A stretch of DNA of 64,000 bases from Cercis canadensis (Eukaryota; Streptophyta; Magnoliopsida; Fabales; Fabaceae), in contig QAOA01004976.1 in NCBI GenBank assembly GCA_003255065.1, positions 52,529 to 116,528 of the forward strand. Reading direction: 5' to 3'. A program made the position numbers and the translations under genes. Positions 43,332 to 55,236 of the stretch are shown here, in pieces. The first letter of the stretch is position 1. Every line of letters starts with the position of its first letter. The notes beneath the pieces were generated by a model. It was not told where the DNA came from and ran no database searches. It saw nothing but the letters and a program-made list of their open reading frames with translations.

Positions 43332-44713
43332 ATGGCTGCCACTCTCTCCGTTCGGCCCGACCGTCTCTCCGCCGGTTCGGCCTTCCCTAGACCGTCGGTT
43401 CGACGAGTTGACACAGCTCCGATCGGAAAGTCAATTGTAAGGGAACCTTGGCGAGGCGCGCTCTTGCACTCTAGACGCACCTTTACGAGGACCACCACGC
43501 CGGTTCAAGCAGGCTCTAGAGCTGATGACTCGGTGCCGTTCGAGATGTCTGTCGAAAACGCACTGAAGCTGCTCGGAGTCTCCGACGGTGCTTCCTTCGA
43601 CGAAATACTCCGCGCCAAGAACTCGATCCTCGCCACTTGTAAGGATGACCAGGAAGCGATTGCGCAGGTTTTCTTATCCTGCTCTTTGCACTGGATTCTT
43701 TCTTCAATTTTATGCGAGTTTCGGAGGATTTGAACGCAAATTCGATTCTTTTTTTGTCTTTATTGTTAAGCGCCCCTCGTTCGCATTTAGATGGTCACTG
43801 CAGATTATTTCTTAACATAAAAAGAAACTTTCAATCAGAGTTACCCATAATAGAAAAATTAATTTTTTTTTGGGTCTTGCTTAATGCTGAATTTGCCACT
43901 CCCCCCTTTTCTCCTCAGTAATTTCTGATACGGAGCTTTAAATTGGATTTGCTCCTGGGATGGGTCAGATGTCAGTAGTTCNTTAACAAAATCTGGCGCT
44001 GTATGTTACCGTTAAAATTACTCTTTCCCCTCAGTCACTCCAACCTCACATTCCGCTGAGAAATGGCTGCCACTCTCTCCGTTCGGCCCGACCGTCTCTC
44101 CGCCGGTCCGGCCTTCCCTAGACCGTCGGTTCGACGAGTTGACACAGCTCCGATCGGAAAGTCAATTGTAAGGGAACCTTGGCGAGGCGCGTTCTTGCAC
44201 TCTAGACGCACCTTTACGAGGACCACCACGCCGGTTCAAGCAGGCTCTAGAGCTGATGACTCGGTGCCGTTCGAGATGTCTGTCGAAAACGCACTGAAGC
44301 TGCTCGGAGTCTCCGACGGTGCTTCCTTCGACGAAATACTCCGCGCCAAGAACTCGATCCTCGCCACTTGTAAGGATGACCAGGAAGCGATTGCGCAGGT
44401 TTTCTTATCCTGCTCTTTGCACTGGATTCTTTCTTCAATTTTATGCGAGTTTCGGAGGATTTGAACGCAAATTAGATTCTTTTTTTGTCTTTATTGTTAA
44501 GCGCCCCTCGTTCGCATTTAGATGGTCACTGCAGATTATTTCTTAACATAAAAAGAAACTTCCAATCAGAGTTACCCATAATAGAAAAATTAATTTTTTT
44601 TTTGGGTCTTGCTTAATGCTGAATTTGCCACTCCCCCCTTTTCTCCTCAGTAATTTCTGATACGGAGCTTTAAATTGGATTTGCTCCTGGGATGGGTCAG
44701 ATGTCAGTAGTTC
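43252..44713. repeat. About 730-bp direct repeat flanking a single N (assembly join)
   Basis: 43252-43981 and 43983-44713 are about 99% the same, beginning TTAACAAAATCTGGCGC and ending GATGTCAGTAGTTC. The differences are a handful of substitutions and one homopolymer base. The N is at 43982. The unit contains the CPP1 leader, exon 1 and part of intron 1. The form is that of two allelic or overlapping contig ends joined without merging. Confidence 0.93.
43332..43667 (+). pseudogene. Extra copy of CPP1 exon 1 (probably assembly duplication)
   Basis: It encodes the same 112 residues as 44063-44398 except S/P at about residue 16 and L/F at about residue 45. Its donor (CAG|GTTTTC) is intact. If the duplication were real, this exon could splice over the second copy to exon 2 in frame. 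The N between the copies makes a contig-overlap artefact more likely. Confidence 0.8.
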
Positions 44714-46951
44714 TAGTTGATTTTGGGTTTTGTTATTTTCGATAACTAGGGAATTTTACTCCTGGTGCAGCAGGCTGTATGACTGGTTAGTAATGTTTGA
44801 TCGTTGGATTACTTTGGAAACAAAAGAATAATCATTTTCTATGAAAATTTTAGTTGAGTCTTTGTAATTTCTGTATACCATATACTCTTATTTGATCATC
44901 CCATACTTGATACTTTTTTCAAGTGACATAAAATATACTTTATAACATTTTCCTTGCCTTGTGATTTGAATGGGTTTTAATTTTGAATGTTATGCATGGT
45001 CAAAAAAAGAGAAGAAGAAGGGTGTGATGTAGGTACACCTTTAGACTGCAAGTCTGCAAATACAAACATACAGTACTACGTTTGCTATTGATTGAAAAAA
45101 TCACACCTTTAAGGTGGCGAATCCCGGTTGTCAGCCATGGCAAGCATTATCATTTCATATTTCCAGTCTCTAGTTAGCTCCTTTTGAATTATAGACTAAC
45201 TATATTCTTCCATTGATACGATTGGTGAATGTTTTTTAGGTTGAGGCTGCATATGACATGTTACTTATGCGGAGTCTAACTCAGCGGCGAGCAGGAAAAG
45301 TAGTGGATAGTGGCATTCGTTATGCTGATGTTAAAGTTGTCAAGTCCCCTGGTCTGGGATCAATGCCTCAATGGTTGCAAACTACCATGAAAAATTCAAC
45401 AATTTCAGTTGAGACACCTTCAACTAGTGATATTGGTGTACAAGTTGGAGTATATGGTGCTTTAATAGGTTTAACCTATATCAATGGAGCTTCTATGCCC
45501 TCTGCGCCGTATGCTGGGGCCGATGTTCCTGGACTTATCTTGGCTGGTAGCTTTGGAGCTTCCTTGTACTTCATGACCAAAAAGAATGTTAAGTTAGGTA
45601 AGGAACTTTCTCTTGCATATTATACACTAGGTATGGATTCACTGCAATGCAAAAGTATTGTGGTTTCAAGTAAAATGATATTCCTTGAACAATTACTTTT
45701 AAGAAGGTCATAATGATATTTCTGTGATGTTATTTCCAATGTCTTTATCAAAATATGCAAGTCACAATTTGCTTATATCAGTAAGACGTATTGATTTCGT
45801 TTAGGAAAGAAAGAAGGATAAAGGCCATAATGGTGGGGGAATGAGGGACAAAGGAAACAAATATTCCTTCTTGTTTTCCTTTGTTGAATGAAATATAAAA
45901 CTGTATAACTTGGTGGTAGATGTACGGTACAGATGCAAGTAATGAGTGGTATGAGTATTGAAAGGTGCTGCTTGTTCAACCTCATATATTAGATTTTTTT
46001 TCTGAGTTAATGCGAGGTGTACATGGGTATAAATCCAATATTTCGAAAGAGGGTACTTAATTGAGGTTTTAGCCTGTCATAATAGCATCTTGTGTGCTGA
46101 ACTCGGCTCACATTGTAATGAGACCTGGAGCACACAATTGGTGGCTGCCGTGTTAACTAGTACACAGGAATTGTGCGAATAATGAGGCTCTTCTACCTGT
46201 TGAATTGACTTCACTTCTCAATTCTTCCGGTATTGTAAGTTTGGTTATAGGTTAATAAAAAGAAGAATTGGTAATTCTGATACTTCTAATTTGTTTACTA
46301 CGGCTTAAGTCTCTAAGATGAGGGCTTACTTACCTTTATTAAACATGAAGGTTTATGTTTGTAAACATGGTTCTTTCTGGAAGGAAATTCCTAGATAGTA
46401 AGGCAGTTAATGCAGTTGAAAAGTTGTTCACCATAACGAATGTTGCTTCTAACTGTCGATCTGTCAGCTTGCAGATTAAAGGGGATCTTTTTCTTCCCTT
46501 TCTCCTCACCCCCTCCCCCTCTTTCTTCGGTTGCGTATGTTTCCCTCTAATCCATGGAACTGGAAGTGTGTCCAGACCTTTCCCCCATTTCTTTATCTCT
46601 GATTTCTTTTAGATTGCCTGTAACCTACTGTTATTCATGAAAAATCTGCCCTTGAGATAAGCCAAAGCTCAAATACACTCTTCTCTCTTTTCTCTTTTCC
46701 TCCTTTTTCTTTCCACTTTTATATTATCAAACTTGATTTGAAAATCTCTGCGTATTCTGGTTGTTACTTTTGCAGGGAAGGCCACTGTTATAACCCTAGG
46801 AGGGCTCATAGCTGGTGCCGTGGTGGGGTCAGCTTTAGAGAACTTGTTGCAGGTGGATCTTGTCCCATTTCTGGGCATACACTCCCCTGCTGTTGTAGTA
46901 AGTGAAATCATAATTATCTCTCAATTCTTGGTTTCCCTGTACCTAAGGTAG
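44063..46951 (+). CDS. CPP1: Chloroplast J-like membrane protein (CPP1/CDF1-like)
   Basis: Exons 44063-44398, 45240-45597 and 46776-46951 give 289 aa. The family member in Arabidopsis is a chaperone-like protein of protochlorophyllide oxidoreductase (POR), which holds and stabilises it at the thylakoid and envelope. Residues 1 to about 60 are rich in Ser, Arg and Thr with almost no acidic residues, like a transit peptide. Residues about 72-130 form a J-like helical domain (SVENALKLLGVSDGASFDEI and VEAAYDMLLMRSL) without HPD, as expected for this J-like family. The C-terminal half has four hydrophobic segments around GVQVGVYGALIGLTYI, GLILAGSFGASLYF, VITLGGLIAGAVVGSAL and VSEIIIISQFLVSLYL, ending LR. 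Exon phases match (0, then 1). The exon 1 copy chosen is the one contiguous with exon 2. An equal copy is at 43332. Confidence 0.92.
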
Positions 46952-49083
46952 GCAGGAGACACACTGTTCTATATTAAAATGTGAAATCAGTAATTATTCA
47001 TTTACATGTAGCATGATCCTACCAAAGCTTCTTTTTTTTTTTTTTCCTAGGATGTGAAAATCATTGCTTATTGTACAAAACTCTGAAAAGAATGTAGCAG
47101 CTTATCTTGGCAAATTAGAAACTTATAATGGACAGGCACAGATTTATATTCACAGTTAGTGGGTTAGACACGGTTCACTCTCTCACTGTCCCTTGTTGCA
47201 CTCTCAACTCTCGAGAGTCAAGACATCTTAAATGATCAAACAAGAAAAATTACGTTGGTGGCGTTGTTTCCATTGATGGTCCTTACAAGTTTTCTTTTTT
47301 TAGTAACTTTTTTCATAATTTAAGAGATTGCCTCACATGGACGTGATGGTCCTGGTCTAAGGGTTGACGTTTTGTTTGGATCTTGTTTATTTTATTTTGT
47401 GGTTGTGACCCTTTTAAGATCAGAATGTAGCTTCCACGGAATGAACTGTCAACTTAACCCTGCAATCGATATGATTGCTTATTTCTAGTGTGCATCAACT
47501 ATGACATGTTAGCTTCACATTTTTTGGCGTTTCCCTTTAACTTTATGATCAACCATTGGCTTTGTTCACAAATCGACTCGTATGAGGGGAAGACTGTGCC
47601 TCAACTTCTCCATTAAGCTATTGCCAGTTCAACCACTCTGAGTCTCTGACCAACGTGTCACTGTTTAGAAAAAAAAATAGATTCCGAGTTTGAAAGAAGA
47701 CAACTTTGCTATTATGCGCCAAAGGGAGACTCCGAGTAGGGCTAATTCAATGAAAAAATATTATTTGCCAAAGTATTTATAGAAATGGAGTATTGTTCAA
47801 ATTTATTATAGAAATAGGGTATTTTTAATTATTTATTCATATGCATACAGACAAAAGGAGACACACGACATTAAAAGTAGCGGATATATTAGAATTACAC
47901 TATATTAATAAAACGGGAAGTCATTCAATTTGAGCTCCTGAAAAGAGGTGTCATGCTACTTTTTAAAAGAGCATGATTTTAAATAACACACTATTTCAAA
48001 GTAATGTAACAACGAATAATACTATTTTGAAAATAGCTTAACAAAGAGAAAAATATTATGTTAACGCAGCGTGTTTGTTTTGTAATTAAGATGTAATGTT
48101 TTATTATATTAATGTAGTATAACTCTAAAAACTATTATTTTTAATGTAGCGTGTCTCTTTTTGTCCATTTGTTCATAAATAAATTAATAAAAAAATACCC
48201 CATTTTTATGCAGGGTGCCAATTTTTCATAAATACTTTGTCAGATTATACTTTTTCAGTCAATTAACCTCCAAGTAGAAAAAATACTATGGAAGCAGCAT
48301 CCACTTTTTTTTTTTCGGCCGTATCATCTCTCTATTCGGTAGTAGAGGAAAATAAAAAGCTTTATTTCCCCTTCTTTTTTAGCTTGTAAAATAAGAGCAG
48401 ACTTATATTTACGTCTCTTAAAGATTTAAGATTTAATAAAATAGTTACTAAAAAACATAAACTACAAAATAGTCTTCAAAAGAATTGATATGCGTAACAA
48501 AATAATTTACTATTTGTTAAATTTTAAAATTTTTAAGAATTATTTTATTATGTGTATCAATTTTTTTTAAAATTATTTTATAATTAATATTCTTTCAAAG
48601 ACAATTTGATTAATTAAATCTTAAATTTTTTTAAGGATGCAAATGTTGAATATTTTAAACATGCAAATGTAAATTTACTCTAAAAACTATTCAACACCTA
48701 ATAAGCTATAAATAATTGAATTGTACATCTCTCCACAGAAAACGGCAATTCCGCTCATACCAATCCAATCACTTTATGAAGTCCCTATTTTTTTTTTTTT
48801 TTCTACAGTTTTACTCAATACAAATCTCGAGAGTTGCTCACATGAATTTCCCGTATTTCCATGGGCTCTTTACCCTTCCCAGCAAAATACAGAAAAAGGA
48901 TGTAACCTATGGAATTGGCGAACAAAATTTTGGCCAGTTGCAACAAATTGAAGATTAAAAGCACTCGTGCAACCAATACTGAAATGAAATTTGCAGTGTC
49001 TCAGCGAGCTGCTTCGACAGGAGAGAATACATTATAAAAACATTACATAAAAATCCACAAATATGTCCACTCTATAGTCCAAT
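46952..49083. other. Spacer between CPP1 and the DUF630/632 gene
   Basis: Convergent arrangement. The first few hundred bases are CPP1 3' UTR. An inverted-repeat element occupies 47751-48257. The rest is AT-rich. Two overlapping ORFs at 48716-48958 (+) are antisense to the likely 3' UTR of the next gene and look fortuitous. Confidence 0.5.
47751..48257. mobile_element. MITE-like element with about 30-bp terminal inverted repeats
   Basis: The left end at 47751-47780 opens TGAAAAAATATTATTTG and the right end at 48228-48257 is its inverse with about five mismatches. The 507-bp interior is AT-rich and non-coding and contains GTAGCGTGTC-like words near both arms. A relative occurs at 55237-56017. 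The target duplication is unclear. Confidence 0.6.
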
Positions 49084-52000
49084 TTATCTATTGCAATTCT
49101 CAACATTGCAACCTTCTTCTATATACGAGATGTTCCCAGCTTTCTCAGTATTTTCACTATAAGTCACAAGGTCATTGTACATCTTTTGGGAAGCTTTGGA
49201 AAACTCTGATAATGATTCGAATACTCGAGAAAACCCAGATTGCAATCCGTATAATGTGATACGCTGTGTTTCTTGCATGCAGCTGTGGTGCTTCTCCTTC
49301 TCTACCTCCAGTTTTCTTCTGAATGTCTCCAAGTGATCCTTCTTCTCCATCATGTATTCATCTTGATGCTCTGCTTCCACTTCTGATTTCTGGTCTGTGC
49401 CTTTCAATTCAAGCATCTTACTCTTCACCTTAAGTAACCCGGAATATTTTCTGTCCCAATCTTTAGCTAGACTATCAACTTTCCTCTTCTGTTGCTGCTC
49501 TTCACCTTGCTGAAGCCACAGAGCTCGCATGTCCTTCACAATGCTTTTCAATGCAAGTGTTACCATTTTATCAGGTAACTTTTGCAGGGAAGCTAACCAA
49601 TCATGGCAAATCACAAGCACTGGTGGTCCATTCACTTGGTATGGCAGAGGGACATTTTTGCTTCTGGAGTAAAATTCAACTTCAGGGACAATGAACTTAC
49701 TTAGCCATCCATACAGAGCTTCTACATATGCTTTTTGAGCCGCAATATACTCTCTGAAGCATACCCGCCAACTTTGAAGCTGAGTTTCAAGCTGAAGTGT
49801 TGCCAATCTGTGAGATTCATTACAGAATTTCCCATATGTGGGACAGGTGAAAGATTTCACTTCAGAAAGAATCTTGTTCTGAGTTTCATGGGATTCCAAC
49901 ATAATTTTCCATGTTTGTGTGAGGCTGCATTAGAAGAAAGGATATAAGTAACCAATGAAACTTAAAGGTATTAGGTTGAGTCTGTTTACTTCCCAGAGCT
50001 ATATTATCTCATTCTCACCCTTTTAAAAGTTCAACAATTTGAGGCTGCAACTCCTCATCTCTCAGTTTCTGAATTCTCTTCGAGATTGACTCTGCACTTC
50101 GAATTGCAACCAAGATCCTGGCATATAGATCTTTCACTTCAGCTCTAGTTTTGTCCATACTTAGTTCATCATCTCCTCTAACATCCTTGTTTCTCAGTTG
50201 TGCACATTTTTTCTCATAAATTTTGCGTGTGCTGTCTCCAGCCTATGGAAAGGAAAATTTTCAGAAACGGAAAGCAAGATGGCACAAGGAGGAAACCAAG
50301 ACCATGCTCATAAAAGGTAAAAACAGATATGAATGCAATAAAAATTGTCATTTTTCTCAAGAATTCTAAATAAAAAGTGGTAAATTTCTCTTTTTTTTAG
50401 TTCGATTGAAAAAAATTACAAAAAAAAAAAAAAAGCACACTATGTGAAGTTTTAGCAGTTTGTTGCTTAATAGGCATATGTTGCGACAAAGGAGAGAAAA
50501 TATCGATGGCTGCACAAGATCTCATGCTAGATCATGCAAATAAAAGAGGCCAATAAAACCAATAGACAAAATAGTTGTAGAACCTCGCAACATGAAGAGC
50601 AAACTTCTGTCTTTTGCGGAATTTTGGAGGTCGGTAAAAGAGACAATCCACTACAAAAGAATTATCAGTGTTTCTAGATAGAAAAATCACAATCACACAA
50701 CATGCAATAAGATTGCAACTTCGCAAAATAGACATTTGTCAAATAATAAAGTGGGTATAGCCATTAAATTAATATTACTCCTTAAGGAGCCCTTTTGTGC
50801 ATCATTTTGGGAAGAAGGGCTGCAAACTAGTCAAATGCCCTAGTTCATACGTGCAAAATGTAACATAAAGCAAGCACTGTTATCTGATGCTCATCCTTAT
50901 AGTCTTCCAATCCAGAATACAAGTTGAAATAGCATCATCATGAAAACTGAATATGGATTCACACAAATACATCAACTTACCTTAACCTCCTCATACAGTT
51001 TCTTTTCCCATGCATATAACCTTCCTAAGGTTAAGGAATGACTTCCTGAATCCATTCCTCCATAATCATCGAAGAGATCATTCTTATATTCCACCCACGT
51101 TGAGGAATTTTTGACACCTGATACCACGAGGCTTTTGCATGATGATGGCCTAGATGAAATGGACCGATGCCATGTTATTGCATGAATGAGTTTGTTCGAA
51201 CTTTCTGCATTGAGATACGGTGAATCAAAAACCATTTCAATGAGGTTGAAACTGAAAAGCACAGGTTCAGGTTACGAACATACAAGAAGATAGTGAACTA
51301 AGTGAAGTGCATGAAGGAATAGGGTACTAAAGAACATACAGTATACAAAGGAGATACAGGGAGCACGTGTCTCTAAATGAGATCATGAGAGATCTAGATC
51401 TTTGCTTTTTTTAATTGTTCTAGTTAACCATTGTAATTGTTCCCCCTCCCCCCCCTTCTCTCTCTCTCTTGTAGTTCAGAAATGAAAATATTAGTAAATT
51501 TGTGTGTTGAGCATGCATTATCACATTGACAACATGTAATGGTGTAAAAAGATGATCTATGCAGAAATATGAAAGAATTCAAATCAAATATTTACAAAAA
51601 TAAAGATGAACTAAGCCGTCCAACATTGGAGTTTTAACAGAAAATAAACCCAGCAGAGCTGAGAAAAGGATACTCCATAATTCAAATGAAAAAGAAGTAA
51701 TTGTAGAGATGATGGTCAATCCTTGCAGATATTGAATCTGATGCTTATCTGAGGCAGAGCCAACACAACAATATGCAATTTTTCAGGGAACTAGAAAGGT
51801 AATCAAAATTCTTATCTTATTATAATCATTATTCCTATCATTACTCAAGAAACTTGACTGCAACTTGAATTTGATATTTGCATAATAAACATTTAAGCAT
51901 AAAATTTCTGAGATTTTTGTTGGTTCTCATATAATATGAAGACAATTAAAATAGTGAGAAAATGTCGCATCTGAAGATAGGACCCACCTTTTATTTCTTC

Positions 52001-52888
52001 CAAACTAGACTGAAGAGGAATTCTATTAGCCTCCAGCATCCTGGAGACATCCTTACCAGAATCGTAAGCCTTAACGAAATAGTCCTCAATATCTTTCAAA
52101 GCTTCTAATAATTCTCTCCCCTCCTCTGGTGTGTTAAGAACAGTAAGCCCCTTCGGCTCCCCCTGGTTTTCAGTAGCCATATCCAGTACTTTCACCGTTT
52201 CAACATCAGTCACATGCTCTTCACCTTCATTTTCTTCAACTGTCACCACCTTGTGGTCAAGCTCTTCTCTTTCACCTTCCTCCTCTAGCTCTGGGATCCC
52301 TTCCTCCTCCCTCACCACCCTCAAATCGTCGTCTGAGTTCCGGCGATAGCCACTAATAACCTCCGTCCTCATACCGTCAAATGGGTTAAAGAAATCCCAC
52401 CCGAAATCTCTCTGTGGTGATGGCATTGTTGGTGGTACATGCATGTAATAGTACCCACAAGGTTGTTCAACCTGTTCTTCTCTCTTACCTTTGTCTTCTC
52501 TCTCCCCTTTTTCATCTTTCTCTTCTCTCTCTTCCTCTGAAGATTCTGAAGTTGTTGAAGATGCACATGAGTTACAAGCAATAGTTTCATATTTCGATTC
52601 GGATGGTGTCTGTTGAAGGAACATTGGGTTGGTTATCACATTTTCAGTTGGTGGAGTTTCAGGGCAAGGTGGGGGAAAAGTTATGAGAAAAGGTGAGGAA
52701 GGAGAAGAATGGCGTGCAACGAAGAGCTTAATGGCCGCTGCTACTGCATATAGAGAATGAAAATACTTACAATGTGCCTCTGCAAGAGCATATCTTCTCT
52801 CCACAGCAAGCTTTAACTGGCGCTTTCTCTCTCTACAGATACCTACTACTTCTTCTTCCTCCTCTAGTTTGGAAGCAACACATCCCAT
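49084..52888 (-). CDS. DUF630/DUF632 protein (NRG2-like family), N-myristoylation signal
   Basis: Exons 52888-51984, 51251-50981, 50242-50019 and 49924-49084 give 746 aa. The start MGCVASKLEEEEEVVGIC has Gly2 and Cys3, a typical myristoylation and palmitoylation signal, and is the start of DUF630. This supports 52888 over an ATG three codons upstream. Residues about 14-60 complete DUF630 (CRERKRQLKLAVERRYALAE). A long Pro, Ser and Glu-rich linker follows with acidic stretches. DUF632 occupies roughly the last 400 residues and includes GLTQTWKIMLESHETQNKIL and an SWRVCFREYIAAQKAYVEAL stretch, plus a charged coiled coil. Arabidopsis NRG2 of this family takes part in nitrate signalling, but function varies and is not shown here. 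The exon 1 donor is ambiguous: only the site at 51984|51983 keeps the frame into exon 2. Confidence 0.88.
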
Positions 52889-55236
52889 TTCTATCACTAA
52901 TGAAGTGGGTCTTGCTTATCTCCAGCAGAGTTTGATTGCTTTTAGAAGATAGAGTAAGAAAGGTTCTCACTTGGAGGACTGTGCGTATTCTTCTCTGATA
53001 AAAAGAAAGGAGCTTTCCCTAAGGAAGAAGCTGCTTTCAACTGGGTTTTAAAGAAAAACATTAAAAAGCTTAGCTTTTTCCTAAGTTTGGGAGTAAACCG
53101 TTTCCTCTTTTGGCACATAAGGACAAATTTCGGCTAGAAACGTAGCTATTAGAGAAGTTTTAGAGCAACCCATTGCATCTCCCAGCACTTTTTCAGGATA
53201 GAAAGAAGAACAAGCTAAGAACAACTAAAACAGGATTGTTAGATAAAAGAGGGTCATTATCCTCTTAATGATAATCTAATCCTAGAAAACATGTATTATT
53301 AGCGAAACATGCTTACAAAAATAGTAAAAACTGCAACTGACTAGACATTAGCAGAGAATAGAGAGAGAGTAACTGAAGGCCAGGCCGGAAGGTTGGGGCT
53401 CGAGAAAGAGAGAGAATACGGTGTTCTAGTGTTTGGCCATATGCACTTGATGACTGGAGTACGGCCATGGCGAGGCATTCTCTGTAAAAAAAGAATTAAA
53501 AAGTTATATATAAACAAAAAGAAAAAGTTTCATGGAGACACTGAGAAGAAAACTAGTGAGTAAAAAGAGGAGTCAAAGTCAGTAAAAAAAAACTTGTGTG
53601 ACCACTGGTGTCTGGTCTGGTGCGACCAGACCAGAGGAGTATTTTTTTCAGTAATTACTGAATTGGGTTTTTTAACTGATTCTTATCCCGTAAACCCCTT
53701 AAATGAGAGAATAACTGTGTTTTTTTACAGTAAACTAGTTCTGCTTAAGTATGGGTTTAGCAGAGCATAAAAGTCAGAACTATCGATGTCTTTACAGTTA
53801 AAGACGGATTTATCCCTAATTGGAAGCCCCTCTGTGCTCTGTGTTCATTGGCAGTGTTTGGCACCTGGCATTGCCACTAGATTTTGCCAGCATTTTTAGA
53901 GTTCTTCAGGTGTCATCCAAAAGATTTCTGCGCTGCTCGTAAGCTTCCCAAGCGGTACTCTTGAGAATCAAGTGCTATGTCAGTGTGAGCTGAGGTGCAC
54001 ATGGAATGGGCAGATCCTCTTAATTAAATAAGAAAGTAAAAACAGAGAAAAATAAAAAAAATCTATTTTGGGGCTTTTATATTTTCTTCTTTTTGAAAGC
54101 CTTTTTGTTGGGTCAAAAAACTTGGAAGTAAATTCCGAAAATCAAACTTCAATAGTTAAATATATTTTTTATTTTTTAATGCTGATCATTTTTTTTTATA
54201 TTATTGAGAGAGATGTTATTTTTATATATTATTTTATTAATACTACATTTTATTTGATGTTTAAATATGATATAGGTCAATGATCCTGAGTTCAAATCTT
54301 TAAAATTGTACTTATTAAAAAAAAATTTATGATTACTGCTTTCGTTCAAAACAAAAATTAATTTCATATCTAAAAATTATGAAAATATTTTAAGTATAAA
54401 CAAAAAAATATATATAATATAAACTAAATTACTTTTAATAAAAAAAATTAATTTTGATTAAATTTTTTTATATTAAATGAGCATTTTTATAATTAATTAA
54501 AAAATTTATATTAAATTAAAATAATTTAATTTATATTATATTTAAACTTTAAATAAGATGTTGCATGGCTTTCATTATTTATCTTTACATTTCTAATTCT
54601 ATGTTAATTAGTTAATATATTGGCACGTTTTTTTTAATTTTTTTACCAAAGACAGGGAAAGAAAGGAAGAGCACTATGAGTCTTGAGGAGAGAATGAGGT
54701 GGAGGGTGGCGCGGGGATTCGTACCTAACGACTCAGAAGAGCTGGACAAAGATAACCACAAAGCTATAAGCCCTTGGTGACTTTGGTCTATGTTAATATT
54801 GGCTTTTCTTTTTCTTTATTATATTGTTATTAGTATTATCCTTGGCTCCGGAATGTTATTGATAACCACACCCGTCACCTTACTTGGAAATATGGTTCCA
54901 TTTTTTTTTTTCTATTAGATCATATTTTTTATCAATTTTTTTTTTTGCCACATACATATGTATGATAATTAATTAAAGAAATGACACAAGGGCATTAAAA
55001 ATGTTTTTTTATTATTAAAAAGAAAAAAAGAAAACAAAGGGTTGTTATCTCATTAATAAGAATATGAATGGCCCAAAAAGAAAAGGTGCCACTCACCGGG
55101 GCGTAGTAGCGGATTGTGGTGAGTCTGGTGACACTCTGTCCCAATCCCAAGACTCAAAGCATGGGGGTTAGGTTAGCCACCCCACCTGGTTTTACAATAG
55201 GATATTGTTGACCATGCATTTTTATTTTCGCTAAAA
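52889..55236. other. Upstream region of the DUF630/632 gene and AT-rich spacer
   Basis: No gene seen. About 52889-53500 is the likely leader and promoter. A perfect 25-bp hairpin lies at 53611-53635. From about 54060 to 54640 the sequence is extremely AT-rich with no coding signal. A short GC-richer patch at 54660-54780 has no recognisable content. Confidence 0.5.
53611..53635. promoter_or_regulatory. Perfect inverted repeat, 11-bp arms, 3-bp loop
   Basis: TCTGGTCTGGT and ACCAGACCAGA are separated by GCG. The repeat is about 720 bp upstream of the DUF630/632 start codon, in the promoter region. It could be a dyad protein-binding site or a chance hairpin. Confidence 0.55.

Noticed and set aside
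44035-44229. Minus-strand ORFs opposite CPP1 exon 1 (also at 43304-43498)
   Set aside because: GC-rich shadow frames of the CPP1 exon.
48716-48958. Two overlapping plus-strand ORFs of 76-80 aa
   Set aside because: Overlap in different frames, contain a T-run translation and no domain; antisense to a probable 3' UTR.
52131-52349. Ser/Thr-rich plus-strand ORF
   Set aside because: Antisense shadow of the acidic linker of the DUF630/632 protein.
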